Source: Agarivorans gilvus
Lineage (GTDB): Bacteria > Pseudomonadota > Gammaproteobacteria > Enterobacterales > Celerinatantimonadaceae
Assembly: GCF_001420915.1 (NCBI RefSeq)
Contig: NZ_CP013021.1
Location: 3,754,501-3,818,500, forward strand
Length of the DNA stretch: 64,000 nt
Reading direction: 5' to 3'
Shown here: positions 1 to 7,345 of the stretch, one piece after another
How positions within the stretch are numbered: position 1 is the first letter of the stretch
Layout of the letters: each line of letters opens with the position of its first letter
Program-made: the position numbers and the translations under genes
Notes under the pieces: model-generated
The model's input: only the letters and a program-made list of their open reading frames with translations
The model's database searches: none
What the model was told of the DNA's origin: nothing

Positions 1-5
1 ATAAT

Positions 6-743
6 TTAATGCGCTTTTTCCCGTGACTTGTTAAGTTGCTTTGCTTTCTTTTTATCCCTAACCCATAAAACAGAGCCATTTGTTTTTTTCATTTCAAATA
101 AATCAATAGCTTGAAATAGGTCACTTAATTTTTTGAAACCGTAATTTCTTTGATCAAAGGATGCATGATTAGAAATATGGGTGCCTATTGGTCCTAACAT
201 AGCCCAGCCATCATCTTCCTCTACGGCTTCAATTGCTTGTCGTAGTAAGTTGATTAGCTTGGTATCACTTTTTATAGTCTTTGTTTGCTTTTGAATTGGT
301 ACTTCTATTTCGTCGCCTTCGTCTAGATAAAGGAAGCGAGAACAACTATTTACGAAAGCCAAAGGTGCTTTGCGTTCACCAAAACCAATCACAAACTTAC
401 CATCGGCTAATGAACGAGTGACTAATGGAGTAAAATCGCAATCAGATGACACCAGACAAATAACGTCAATGCTTTTCGTATACAGTATATCCATTACATC
501 TATTACCAATGCCATATCAGTGGCATTTTTCCCCTTAGTAAGATCAAATTGTTGGATCGGCTGTATTGCAAATTCATGAAGTACGTCTTCCCAAGGCTTT
601 AAGTTTTGGCTTTTCCAGTTTCCATATGCCTTGCGAATATTAACTACACCATAACGAGCTAACTCGGAGAGTACTTTATCTATCTTTTTGGCAGGGGCGT
701 TATCGGCATCAATGAATAGTGCAATTTTCTCTTTGTCTCTCAC
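6..743 (-). CDS. NYN-domain protein with C-terminal OST-HTH/LOTUS-like domain
   Basis: A 245-residue protein. The first 140 residues match the NYN (LabA/DUF88, PIN-like) nuclease fold: FIDADNA at 10-16, an acidic pair near 76-82 in NATDMALVIDVMD, and SSDCDFTPLV at 99-108. These acidic residues normally bind metal for RNA cleavage. Residues about 160-230 look like an OST-HTH/LOTUS domain (LLRQAIEAVEEDDGW, then GFKKLSDLFQ), a common partner in bacterial NYN proteins that is thought to bind RNA. The tail is lysine-rich. Cytosolic RNA processing is inferred from the family; the substrate is unknown. It is the last gene in a series of minus-strand accessory genes, about 100 bp downstream of a repeated upstream segment (768-902). 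Confidence 0.85.
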   Translation of the reverse strand: MRDKEKIALFIDADNAPAKKIDKVLSELARYGVVNIRKAYGNWKSQNLKPWEDVLHEFAIQPIQQFDLTKGKNATDMALVIDVMDILYTKSIDVICLVSSDCDFTPLVTRSLADGKFVIGFGERKAPLAFVNSCSRFLYLDEGDEIEVPIQKQTKTIKSDTKLINLLRQAIEAVEEDDGWAMLGPIGTHISNHASFDQRNYGFKKLSDLFQAIDLFEMKKTNGSVLWVRDKKKAKQLNKSREKAH

Positions 744-767
744 AGGGGCATCCTTGCAATTTCACAA

Positions 768-902
768 CGTATTACTTGGCTTCTCATTAAACTGAGCCTA
801 GTTAGTTGCATAATGAGTTGCTGTGTCAATTTTTATTGAATTATGACAATAACTTACCAGTAAGGTTGGGCCATTTACAGTACTTATTGATAATAAACAA
901 AG
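768..902 (-). repeat. Degenerate repeat, copy A (partner at 4692-4831)
   Basis: Read on the minus strand, this noncoding stretch upstream of the NYN gene aligns with 4831-4692. Both copies contain the same 17 bases, CAATAACTTACCAGTAA on the plus strand (848-864 here), next to a similar AT-rich block (TTATTxATAA...CAAA), and further matching blocks follow (AATAAAA, AACTCAT, TTAATGA). The similarity runs for roughly 135 bp with many mismatches. It may be a promoter region duplicated with its cassette, or a decayed mobile sequence. The function is unknown. Confidence 0.5.
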
Positions 903-970
903 TGAGTTGTATTGCTGTGTTTGAGGCGCGCCTTGCCGTGCGGTTTTCAGGGAGCAGCTCGATGAGTTCG

Positions 971-1714
971 TTATAAACCCCTTCCGGTAGTTAAAAAATG
1001 AAACCAGTCTGGGCGCTTTCTTTGTTGGGCTGCTGCGGCGGCTTTTTGATAAGCGTATGGCACCTTAACATGTTGAACACTCCAAGCTCCGTTTGTCCTT
1101 TCAACAATTGCATAGTTAGCATGAGGGCTATAGGTCTCCATAGAATGAATGACGGGGTCTTCATCTGTGTAGGCGGGCAAGCTAACACTACCAGGGTTAA
1201 CAATGAGCTGCCCTGTGCTGGTGAATACTGTTCTCGGTGTATGTGTGTGACCGCAAATAACCACTTCCGATGATTGGCCATCAAGCAGCTGCAATATCTC
1301 TGCATCAGTTCTCACGCTTGCTCTGCCACTGACAACATTTTCGAGTAAATAAACCAAGTCATCGCGAGGAGAGCCATGGCATAAAAAAACATCCTTAGTG
1401 AGTTGATAACTGAAAGGCAAAGCTTTCATCCATTGAAGAGGGGCATTTCCTAGATCTTCTACAATGAATTGCATGGTTGGATTTGATGCTATTTCTTGCG
1501 AGGAGGCTTCATAAATTTGTCGGTCTTGATTGCCTCTGAGCGTAACTATCGAGTGTTCTCTTAACAGCTCGTAAGTCGCCTTAGGCGCAATAGGGCCATA
1601 TAGAATATCTCCAAGGTTAACTATTACATCAAGCTTACGTTTATGAATGTCTTCTAGAACCGCTTCAAGCGCATACACATTGCTGTGGATGTCTGAGATT
1701 GCCGCTATTTGCAC
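971..1714 (-). CDS. Calcineurin-like metallophosphoesterase (YfcE/MJ0936 type)
   Basis: A 247-residue cytosolic phosphoesterase. The metal-binding motifs appear in order: SDIHSN (7-12), GDILYGP (about 35), GNQD (about 61), CHGSP (about 113) and GHTHTP (about 155), followed by NPGSV, typical of the YfcE branch of phosphodiesterases. The substrate cannot be read from sequence. The start is GTG at 1714, preceded at good spacing by GGAGG on the minus strand. The stop codon lies in TATAACGAAC. The gene has its own 130 bp leader after the cupin gene, which contains a strong hairpin. Confidence 0.85.
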   Translation of the reverse strand: MQIAAISDIHSNVYALEAVLEDIHKRKLDVIVNLGDILYGPIAPKATYELLREHSIVTLRGNQDRQIYEASSQEIASNPTMQFIVEDLGNAPLQWMKALPFSYQLTKDVFLCHGSPRDDLVYLLENVVSGRASVRTDAEILQLLDGQSSEVVICGHTHTPRTVFTSTGQLIVNPGSVSLPAYTDEDPVIHSMETYSPHANYAIVERTNGAWSVQHVKVPYAYQKAAAAAQQRKRPDWFHFLTTGRGL

Positions 1715-1748
1715 AAATCCTCCTTGGATGTATCTAGCTAGCAGCAGG

Positions 1749-1777
1749 GGCGACTAAATAGTGTATGTTTAGTCGCC
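1749..1777. repeat. Perfect 10-bp hairpin between two minus-strand genes
   Basis: GGCGACTAAA (1749-1758) pairs perfectly with TTTAGTCGCC (1768-1777) around a nine-base loop. No T-run follows on either strand, so an intrinsic terminator is not well supported. It abuts an attC-like palindrome at 1777-1848 and lies just upstream of the phosphoesterase start. It could be an operator, an mRNA hairpin or part of a decayed recombination site. Confidence 0.5.
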
Positions 1778-1848
1778 TGCCACCAAGGCGGGTAGTGGTG
1801 GTGATGTTTCGCAGAACTTACACCCAAACATCATTTTCGGCAGTTAGC
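1777..1848 (-). other. Possible degenerate attC site (minus strand)
   Basis: On the minus strand, AACTGCC overlaps the TAA stop of the cupin gene and pairs with GGCAG about 65 bases later. An inner arm TGATGTTT pairs with AAACATCA. This nested two-arm palindrome starting at a stop codon is how integron attC sites look, but the right arm lacks the invariant GTT. A recombination-dead remnant or chance palindrome is possible. Confidence 0.3.
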
Positions 1849-2182
1849 TCACCACCCGACTTACCTGTATTAACCACCCCTTGGGTTCGACAAGCATAAT
1901 TTTACATTCACTGGTAGCGACGGGTTTATGTTCAACTCCTTTAGGAATGACAAACATTTCGCCCGCATTGAGAGTCACCACACCGTCACGAAATTCGATA
2001 TTAAGAGTGCCTTCAATAACGATGAACACCTCATCTGTATCGGGGTGGTCATGCCAAACAAACTCACCTTCAACTTTTGCTAGCTTAAATTGATAGTTAT
2101 TCATCTCCGCAATCACTCGTGGAGACCAGTGTTCAGTAAATTTGGAGAACTTATCTTTAAAATTTATAGCTTTATACTTCAT
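1844..2182 (-). CDS. Small single-domain cupin
   Basis: A 112-residue protein starting MKYKAINF, two bases after the stop of phzF. This start was chosen over an upstream in-frame extension that would overlap phzF. Cupin motif 1 is visible as WHDHPDTDEVFIVIEGTL (about 46-64; His and Glu metal ligands) and motif 2 as GEMFVIPKGVEHKPVA (about 76-91). It is cytosolic, with no signal peptide. Single cupins of this type often bind a metal and a small molecule; the reaction is unknown. It is very probably co-transcribed with the PhzF-family gene. The stop codon sits inside an attC-like palindrome. Confidence 0.8.
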   Translation of the reverse strand: MKYKAINFKDKFSKFTEHWSPRVIAEMNNYQFKLAKVEGEFVWHDHPDTDEVFIVIEGTLNIEFRDGVVTLNAGEMFVIPKGVEHKPVATSECKIMLVEPKGWLIQVSRVVS

Positions 2183-2184
2183 TT

Positions 2185-3012
2185 TTACTCCATAGATTGA
2201 GCTGAGCTGGTGGGCAGCTGCATTGTTCCTGTAATAACCGTTACTGCCGACCCGATTAGTTTGGTACGTCCATTGGCTAAGAGTTTGGTAGTGATATAGC
2301 CACCACGGGCCGACGCTTGAAACCCCTTTAGTTGAGTTTTGGCTAACTTTTTCGACCAATAAACGCTTAAAGCACAATGCGCAGAACCTGTCACAGGGTC
2401 TTCATTTACACCAACCCAAGGGGCAAAGTACCTCGAAATAAAGTCTAAATCATCACTTGGCGAACGCGTTGTAAGCACAACGCCACGACCATTAAGTTGT
2501 TTTAAAGCCTCAAAGTTTGGTTGAAGATTAAGTAAGGTTTTTTCGCTATTCAATTCGATTAACACTTTCGAGTCGAAGTGAGCATAAGAAATGACTTCAC
2601 TCTTCTGAATGCCCAGATACTCCAATAACTGAGGTGACGGAGTTGGGTTTAAGTCGATTACTGGTGATGGGAAGTCAAGCTCGATGGTGTTTGTATTTAC
2701 GAGGGCGGTTAAGGTTCCAGAGAGGGTTTCAAAATTAACTTTATCGCCTTTGTTAAGCTGTCCTCTTTCTTTGAGCACATGCGCCACGGCAAGCGTGCCA
2801 TGGCCACACAAACTTACTTCGGTGGTTGGTGTGAACCATCTTAATCTCATATCTGAAAGCGATAAAAAGGCCGTTTCAGATAGCGCCATTTCTTCAGCAA
2901 TTGCCAGCATTAAGTTTTCACTGAGGCCATGTTTGCTTATACACACCCCAGCAGGATTTCCTTTGAATGCCTCAGTGGTAAATGAATCAACTTGATAAAT
3001 ATCTAAGTGCAT
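2185..3012 (-). CDS. PhzF-family isomerase/epimerase
   Basis: A 275-residue protein of the PhzF (phenazine biosynthesis-like) family, whose fold resembles diaminopimelate epimerase. It shows the N-terminal QVDSFTTEAFKGNPAGVC, the catalytic-type glutamate E46 in ALSETAFL, the GHGTLAVAH motif (about 72-80), and the C-terminal DPVTGSAHCAL (about 205). Most genomic members have no link to phenazines, and no phenazine genes are nearby. The substrate is unknown. It forms a two-gene unit with the cupin directly downstream. A 350 bp noncoding leader lies upstream. Confidence 0.85.
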   Translation of the reverse strand: MHLDIYQVDSFTTEAFKGNPAGVCISKHGLSENLMLAIAEEMALSETAFLSLSDMRLRWFTPTTEVSLCGHGTLAVAHVLKERGQLNKGDKVNFETLSGTLTALVNTNTIELDFPSPVIDLNPTPSPQLLEYLGIQKSEVISYAHFDSKVLIELNSEKTLLNLQPNFEALKQLNGRGVVLTTRSPSDDLDFISRYFAPWVGVNEDPVTGSAHCALSVYWSKKLAKTQLKGFQASARGGYITTKLLANGRTKLIGSAVTVITGTMQLPTSSAQSME

Positions 3013-3367
3013 TGAAATTCTCTAATGAACGACGTTGGATCACTTTACCTTAGGGGATGAACAACACAACCGCCTTAGCTAAGTAATTGTGCGAAATACT
3101 AAAGCCAATTCAAACCGAAAAATCTAGGCCTTGATTAAGCCTCTTAGGTGCTTTGTGGCTTTTGTTCTAAGCACTGCTAACCTAACACACTTATTTGACC
3201 CAATTATTATATTGGCCATTGTTGTAAGGTGCCCTTCTTAACCCAGCCTATTGCTGAAATTGTCGCTTAACGGTTAATGGCATCGTGCGGGGTTTATCTG
3301 ACCAGCTAGTTAAGCCAAGCCTTGCTATGTTGTTATTGTCCAATCAAAACAAAACCCATAAAGGGAT
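3013..3367. other. Noncoding stretch upstream of phzF
   Basis: About 355 bases with no credible ORF on either strand. It lies between an attC-like site and the phzF start and presumably contains the phzF promoter on the minus strand, but no clear -35/-10 pair stands out. Nothing else was recognised. Confidence 0.4.
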
Positions 3368-3480
3368 GGCTAACGCAGCAATTGCTTTAGCTCAGCATTC
3401 TTTATCGCAGCTAGTTGTTGTTCTCGCGGCTGGGTAGGCTTTGCGCTTAATTTCCTACCATATACTGATAAGCTGTTAGG
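3368..3480 (-). other. attC-like integron recombination site (minus strand)
   Basis: On the minus strand, the TAA stop of the YciI-like gene lies inside CCTAACAGC, and about 100 bases later the sequence GCTGCGTTAGCC occurs. AACAGC and GCTG-GTT are complementary apart from one extra base. Inside, TTATCAG partly pairs with CTGA..TAA, and GGTAGG pairs with CCTACC. Terminal AAC/GTT triplets, a stop codon buried in the left box and nested arms are the marks of attC sites. The inner arms are weaker than in the site at 12293-12361. Confidence 0.55.
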
Positions 3481-3766
3481 TTTCGATTAAAAAAGCCAAA
3501 GCATCAGAAGATTTTGTAGGCAGAAATTCAGTCACTTCGTAGCTGGCCAGCTTTTCGCGCTGAAAGGGATCTTGGGCCAGTATTTGCTCTAATTTCACTC
3601 TGTCTTTTACGCTTGCCAAAATGACCCCGCCGCTACGTGGTTGTTTGCGGCCAGAAAGTAGAAAATGACCTAAGCGGTATTGCTCATCAAGGAATGCAAC
3701 ATGCTCAGAGATAAAGCCATCAACTTCTTCTAGTGGCTTAATGTAGTTTAGAGAAACAATAAACAA
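3476..3766 (-). CDS. YciI-like (YCII-related) protein
   Basis: A 96-residue protein with a dimeric alpha-beta-barrel type sequence: MFIVSLNYIKPLEEVDGFI at the start, then HVAFLDEQYRLGHFLLSGRKQPRSGGV (about 22-48), and the family-typical DPFQREKLASYEVTEF (about 66-81). The conserved histidine and aspartate of this family (H22 and D66 by position) are present. Members are small cytosolic proteins of uncertain enzymatic role. It is 23 bp downstream of a small membrane-protein gene and is the last gene before an attC-like site, so the two may form one cassette. Confidence 0.8.
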   Translation of the reverse strand: MFIVSLNYIKPLEEVDGFISEHVAFLDEQYRLGHFLLSGRKQPRSGGVILASVKDRVKLEQILAQDPFQREKLASYEVTEFLPTKSSDALAFLIET

Positions 3767-3789
3767 AATAGCTCCTTAACTTGGCTATG

Positions 3790-4116
3790 TTATAGGTTTT
3801 CAACTTTTTCAAACTGACCAAAGAAGTAAGCGCCGCTAAAACCTGCAGCAAAAAGAGCCCACCCCACCCAACGCAGGTTTTCACCATCGAGAAGGGCGTG
3901 GCCAGTAATGAGTTCGCTAAGTAGCGAAATGAACGAGGGTAATAGCAGCAATAAAAACCACTTGGATTGACCACCCAGCTTAACTGCGCCTGCACAATAG
4001 GGGCAAACGAGAACGTTTCGCGAAAATTGAAACCATTTAGGTTTGGGAAGAGCGGGTCGACGACCAAGTTGGTTCAAGCCTATAGCTTCACTGCACCAGG
4101 GGCATTGCTTACGCAT
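3790..4116 (-). CDS. Small membrane protein with N-terminal zinc-ribbon cysteines
   Basis: A 108-residue protein of unknown function. It has two cysteine pairs, CPWC near residue 4 and CPYC near residue 39, spaced like a zinc ribbon, then two hydrophobic segments (about 53-68 and 83-99) that look membrane-spanning. The ATG at 4116 is preferred; a GTG directly before it at 4119 is possible. It lies between a short zinc-ribbon gene and the YciI-like gene in the same direction. Confidence 0.6.
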   Translation of the reverse strand: MRKQCPWCSEAIGLNQLGRRPALPKPKWFQFSRNVLVCPYCAGAVKLGGQSKWFLLLLLPSFISLLSELITGHALLDGENLRWVGWALFAAGFSGAYFFGQFEKVENL

Positions 4117-4208
4117 CACATATTTATCCTAGATGTATTACCTGCTACTAATTAGCAATATTGGTAAGGCTTGAGCATACCTGCCACTTTTTTATGCTAA
4201 AAGGCTCA

Positions 4209-4442
4209 CTAATCTTCAATTGTTTTCGTTCCGCATTTTTCACATATAAGGTGCCTAGAAAACTCATCTGCTGAGGCGATAAATGGGCCAAGAAACCATC
4301 CTTTAATAATACCGGCAATAAATTCCTTTCTTTTACGGTGCTTAGTGTTTTCAAAAGGACTTGGTTTTCTGACTAATACTAAAATATGAGAAGTTCTTTC
4401 CTTGCAGGATTTGCAAAAACAGATTTCTGTCTGATTTGACAT
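4209..4442 (-). CDS. Hypothetical small protein with two CxxC motifs
   Basis: A 77-residue protein starting MSNQTEIC, with a good ribosome-binding site (AAAGGAAAT on the minus strand). CKSC near residue 10 and CEKC near residue 70 suggest a zinc ribbon, with a short hydrophobic stretch between (about 42-55). The start was chosen by this ribosome-binding site over a longer in-frame version. Twenty bases upstream is GGCGTTAGCA, which looks like the right-hand end of an attC site, consistent with a cassette beginning here. The function is unknown. Confidence 0.55.
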   Translation of the reverse strand: MSNQTEICFCKSCKERTSHILVLVRKPSPFENTKHRKRKEFIAGIIKGWFLGPFIASADEFSRHLICEKCGTKTIED

Positions 4443-4691
4443 TAAATTTCCTTTTTGAATGCTAACGCCTGGATGTGTGGTGGCTTTGTTGCGAGGCATG
4501 AGCGGAAAAACCGTCCAAGCGATGCAGTAGCAGAGGCAAGATGCGCTTTAAGAACATGATACCCAACGAATACATTGGGCAGATCCATGGGTAAATCGTC
4601 CCTGAAGAATGCTACAGCCTTACCACTATTGAAGGATGACTCAGCTGCTGGAAGTGTTAAATATCTACAACTCATATTCGACCTAGAGCAT

Positions 4692-4831
4692 ATAAGCGCA
4701 TATTCCTGTGCTTTTCATTAAGCCCAGTCTTGCAAGCGTTAATATGAGTTAGCACGTGGGTTTTATTCAATACTGGCAATAACTTACCAGTAAATGCAGA
4801 AGTGGTATAGCGCTTATTAATAAAAAACAAA
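4692..4831 (-). repeat. Degenerate repeat, copy B (partner at 768-902)
   Basis: This noncoding segment shares the exact 17 bases CAATAACTTACCAGTAA (4777-4793) and surrounding AT-rich blocks with 768-902, in the same orientation. In this copy the core sits in a small hairpin, TACTGG...CCAGTA. The rest of the gap from 4676 to 4933 contains no supported gene. Confidence 0.5.
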
Positions 4832-4933
4832 TCTAGAGCGGATTTAGCGCGCTAAGGCTTGGTGCAGTTTTTTCAAATAAATAAAAAAGTCAATTTTTTT
4901 ATTGGCTTAGGTTAGGTGTGGTGAAGCTGTTCT

Positions 4934-5287
4934 GCGTTTTCGGCTAGCGTTGCCGCTAGCCTCCACTTAAGGCGCTGTCTGGGCGACTTTCAGCAACTTC
5001 TCGGTGACTGCGGCTAGTCCGACTTTGGGGGCATTTTGCAGGCTGTACCACAGCTCTTGCTCGTTCTCTCTTACTGCCGAATTAGGTGCCTCGCTTAATT
5101 CAATCAACGAGGGTTGAATATCTAAATGATAGTGGCTAAAGGTATGGCGCAGTGGTGCTAGCTCGTAAATAGCATCGTAACTCAGCTGCTGCTGTTCTAA
5201 CCATTGGCTAATGCTGTCTTCTGGGGTGATTTCTGGAAAACAATATAGGCCGCCCCATAGCCCTTGCATTGGCCGTTGCACCAATAA
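4934..5287 (-). pseudogene. Displaced 3' fragment of mutY (direct-repeat copy 1)
   Basis: This encodes only the last 105 or so residues of MutY (from VQRPMQGLWGG to the stop at 4967) plus 33 bases of downstream sequence. It aligns without gaps to 13993-14346 with 14 differences in 354 bases by eye count. Only one of the coding changes alters the protein (T for K, third residue from the end). Similarity stops abruptly at 5287, where island sequence begins. With no start or catalytic domain it cannot make a working enzyme. It most likely represents the original 3' end of the host gene, pushed away by insertion of the island. Confidence 0.9.
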
Positions 5288-5351
5288 CTGTGGTCAAGAT
5301 GTAAGTAGCCTCGAAAGAACTTAGTTCGCGGGTATTGGAGCTTAAGGTGTA

Positions 5352-5582
5352 GTGGTGGAGGGGCGTGGTGTTCGGCTGCGCCTGATAGCTATTTATTTGA
5401 TTTTTAAATATTTAGTTTTGTATTGCGCTGTTGGTCAAGGTTTCGCCTTGACGGCGACGTCATTAAGCTTTGACGAGCAAAGAATAACGAAGCAAAAAGA
5501 AAGCTCGCCCTGCATTATCTTTATCCTGTGTTCAAGCTTACAAAGCGATGCTTTGTTTAAAGCTAAGCTTTCACCCCATTAA
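5352..5582 (+). CDS. Doubtful short ORF ending inside an attC-like palindrome
   Basis: A 76-codon reading frame with no recognisable domain. The amino-acid composition is not typical of a protein and no ribosome-binding site was seen. It is listed because its stop TAA lies in TTAACAAGGG, the left box of an attC-like palindrome, as cassette genes often do, and because it occupies most of the gap between the mutY fragment and the IS. It may equally be noncoding. Confidence 0.2.
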   Translation: MVEGRGVRLRLIAIYLIFKYLVLYCAVGQGFALTATSLSFDEQRITKQKESSPCIIFILCSSLQSDALFKAKLSPH

Positions 5583-5644
5583 CAAGGGCGTTGAAGTAAC
5601 TCGCTTCGCTTAAACAGACTTCAACTTTGCTCCCTTTGTAGTGG

Positions 5645-6554
5645 TCAAGTAAAACTGGCCACGGTTTTATAGTTTTTCCAGTACAACTCTTCAGCCTGAT
5701 TCGGTGGCAACATCTTGTTGTGCTGATGTGGCCTGACTTGGCTGAAATACCCTACGATATAATCCGTTATGGCGTGCTTGGCTTCTAAAAAAGTTCGGTA
5801 GCCTAGCTCTGGCATCCATTCTGTCTTCAAACTTCTAAAGAAACGCTCCATCGGCGCATTATCCCAACAATTACCACGGCGACTCATGCTCTGTTTGATT
5901 TGATATCGCCATAGCAACTGTCGATATTTAACACTCGTATATTGGCTGCCTTGGTCTGAGTGAAACATTAGTCCTTGAGGCTTACTCTCAGTTCATAAGC
6001 CATCATCAGCGCCTTGCTAATAAGTTTACTGTCAGGGCTCAAAGACATTGCCCAACCAACAGGTTTCCTTGCATATAAATCCAGTACAACCGCTAAATAA
6101 GCCCAACGATTCCCAGTCCAGACATACGTGATATCACCACACCAAACTTGGTTAGGCGCATCCACCGTAAACTGGCGAGCAAGAACATTGGGTGCAACAG
6201 GATGCTCGTGTGTCGCTCGTTTATAGCGATGCTTTGGTTGTTGGCAGCTAAACAACGCAAGTTCACGCATCAAGTTGCTAGCGACATAACGGCTTAAGGG
6301 TGTACCTGTTTGCGTAACCATTGCTGCAATAGTGCGAGCTCCCGCAGAACCTTCACTCACTTCAAATGCTTCTCGAACTTTCTCTTTAAGCACAATGCGA
6401 TTCGGTGTTTCGCCGACCGCTTCATCACGCCAATATTTGTAACTACTTCGATGAACACTGAATAGCTGACATAAATGATTAGCGGGAAAGCTCTCTTGAA
6501 GCCGATGAATTAACGCAAACCTTTCAGCTCGTCCGACATCAAGAGAGCGGAAGC
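5645..6554 (-). pseudogene. IS3-family transposase OrfB (rve integrase core), frameshifted
   Basis: This encodes the DDE catalytic half of the transposase. The first segment has the HTH_21-like start, then NQVWCGDITYVWTGNRWAYL and LDLYARKPVGWAMS (first catalytic Asp regions). The second has FHSDQGSQYTS (second Asp) and NCWDNAPMERFFRSLKTE (catalytic Glu). The two segments are in different frames. Restoring one G in GAGAGTAAG near 5984 on the minus strand yields the normal AYELRGKPQGLMFHSDQ. Translation normally reaches OrfB by -1 slippage from orfA at an A-AAA-AAG heptamer (6555-6561). Confidence 0.85.
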
Positions 6555-6821
6555 CTTTTTTAAAATGTCTTTTTCCATTTCAAGGCGTTTGACCTGCTTT
6601 TCTAGCTCACGAATACGGCGTTGCTCATCCGTCATGGGTGTCGCCTTAGGTGATTCACCACGGCGCTCTGAGCGAAGTTGTCGCACCCATTTATCCATCG
6701 TTGAGTTACCCACGCCCATGGCTTCAGCGGCCTCACGAACGCTGTAATTTTGGTCTACAACAAGCTGGGCAGCTTCTAGGCGAAATTCGGGGCTAAAGTT
6801 AGGTCTTCTTGGTTTTGTCAT
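6510..6821 (-). CDS. IS3-family transposase OrfA
   Basis: A 103-residue protein with an HTH_8/HTH_Tnp_1 domain: FSPEFRLEAAQLVVDQNYS, AAEAMGVGNSTMDKWVRQL (about 34-52), then a leucine-zipper-like coiled coil IRELEKQVKRLEMEKDIL (about 70-87). It binds the IS ends and is the first half of the OrfAB transposase. The A-AAA-AAG slippage signal lies 45-51 bases before its stop, in the codons for LKKA. Confidence 0.88.
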   Translation of the reverse strand: MTKPRRPNFSPEFRLEAAQLVVDQNYSVREAAEAMGVGNSTMDKWVRQLRSERRGESPKATPMTDEQRRIRELEKQVKRLEMEKDILKKASALLMSDELKGLR

Positions 6822-6894
6822 TAGTTCACCTGTTTTGTCTCTGAGGTGAGTCTATCACCTCTAATCAGGTGGCCAAATTCACTATGCCACTACA

Positions 6895-7345
6895 CTTGTT
6901 CATTTGCGCTACTCGGCGAAGATGATGGGATTAAAAAGCGCAATCTGAGTATCGAGAGTGTTATAGGTATTTGCTCCATTGTTTGTTAGGCAGTTAGTCC
7001 AATAACACCTTAAACATCCGCCTTCACCCTTCACAAAACTGAACTTTTAGGGCTTGCGCACTTTTTCACTGTGATTATACACAGCCCCAAAATTTCTCAA
7101 GCTGCTTTTCTCAAAATGGTCTATAAAATTTGAACACTGTCTATTGATAAAATTAAAAGAAAACATCAAAGTAGACAATAAGTTAAAGATAGAGCATGAA
7201 CAGCCTAGCGACCTGCCGCTAGGTCACACTTTCTGTGATAGGAAGCCTGCTCATTGAATGGGATAGGAAGCACGTGCTTCCTACTTAGCGTTAGCACCCT
7301 CACAATAACCAGGCTACGCAAAAACAATAAGAGAAAGGAAATACA
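6895..7345 (+). promoter_or_regulatory. Noncoding leader upstream of the ATPase gene, with palindromes
   Basis: There is no credible ORF in these 451 bases. Noteworthy elements are CCTAGCG...CGCTAGG (7204-7223), a direct repeat GATAGGAAGC at about 7235 and 7262, and a perfect 20-bp palindrome at 7264-7283 (TAGGAAGCACGTGCTTCCTA). GCGTTAGCA at 7288 resembles an attC right end. The palindrome lies about 60 bp before the ATPase start and could be an operator. A GTTAGGC match to the integron core consensus also occurs near 6989, without a convincing partner arm. Confidence 0.4.

Larger units (their letters stand above)
5637..6894 (-). mobile_element. IS3-family insertion sequence, 1258 bp, with 3-bp target duplication
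   Basis: The ends are TGTAGTGG at 5637 and CCACTACA ending at 6894, and the imperfect inverted repeats continue inward (TGGCCAC appears in both). The element starts TG and ends CA, as in IS3-family elements, and is flanked by CTT on both sides (5634-5636 and 6895-6897). It carries orfA and orfB in the usual overlapping order on the minus strand. orfB is frameshifted, so this copy probably cannot transpose on its own. Confidence 0.9.
5579..6900 (+). other. attC-like palindrome split by the IS3-family insertion
   Basis: Removing the IS (5637-6894) and one CTT target copy joins two halves into a long palindrome: AACAAGGGC pairs with GC-CCCTTGTT, and inside it GTTGAAGT (5590-5597) pairs with ACTTCAAC (5618-5625). 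The ends are the AAC and GTT expected of an attC site, and the preceding ORF stops inside the left box. A plain hairpin or terminator with chance AAC/GTT ends remains possible because the usual extra base in the left inner arm is not seen. Confidence 0.5.

Noticed and set aside
2183..2377. N-terminal extension of the cupin frame
   Set aside because: It would overlap the conserved C-terminus of phzF. The MKYKAINF start two bases after the phzF stop is far better.
2185..3012. Phenazine biosynthesis cluster from the PhzF-like gene
   Set aside because: No other phz genes are present; most PhzF-family proteins have nothing to do with phenazines.
4442..4675. A 77-codon minus-strand frame ending in the start of the zinc-ribbon gene
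   Set aside because: The composition does not look like a real protein, there is no ribosome-binding site, and its 3' part overlaps an attC-like right end. It is more likely noncoding cassette-boundary sequence.
5352..5636. CRISPR or other regular repeat array
   Set aside because: The short palindromes here are single and not regularly spaced.
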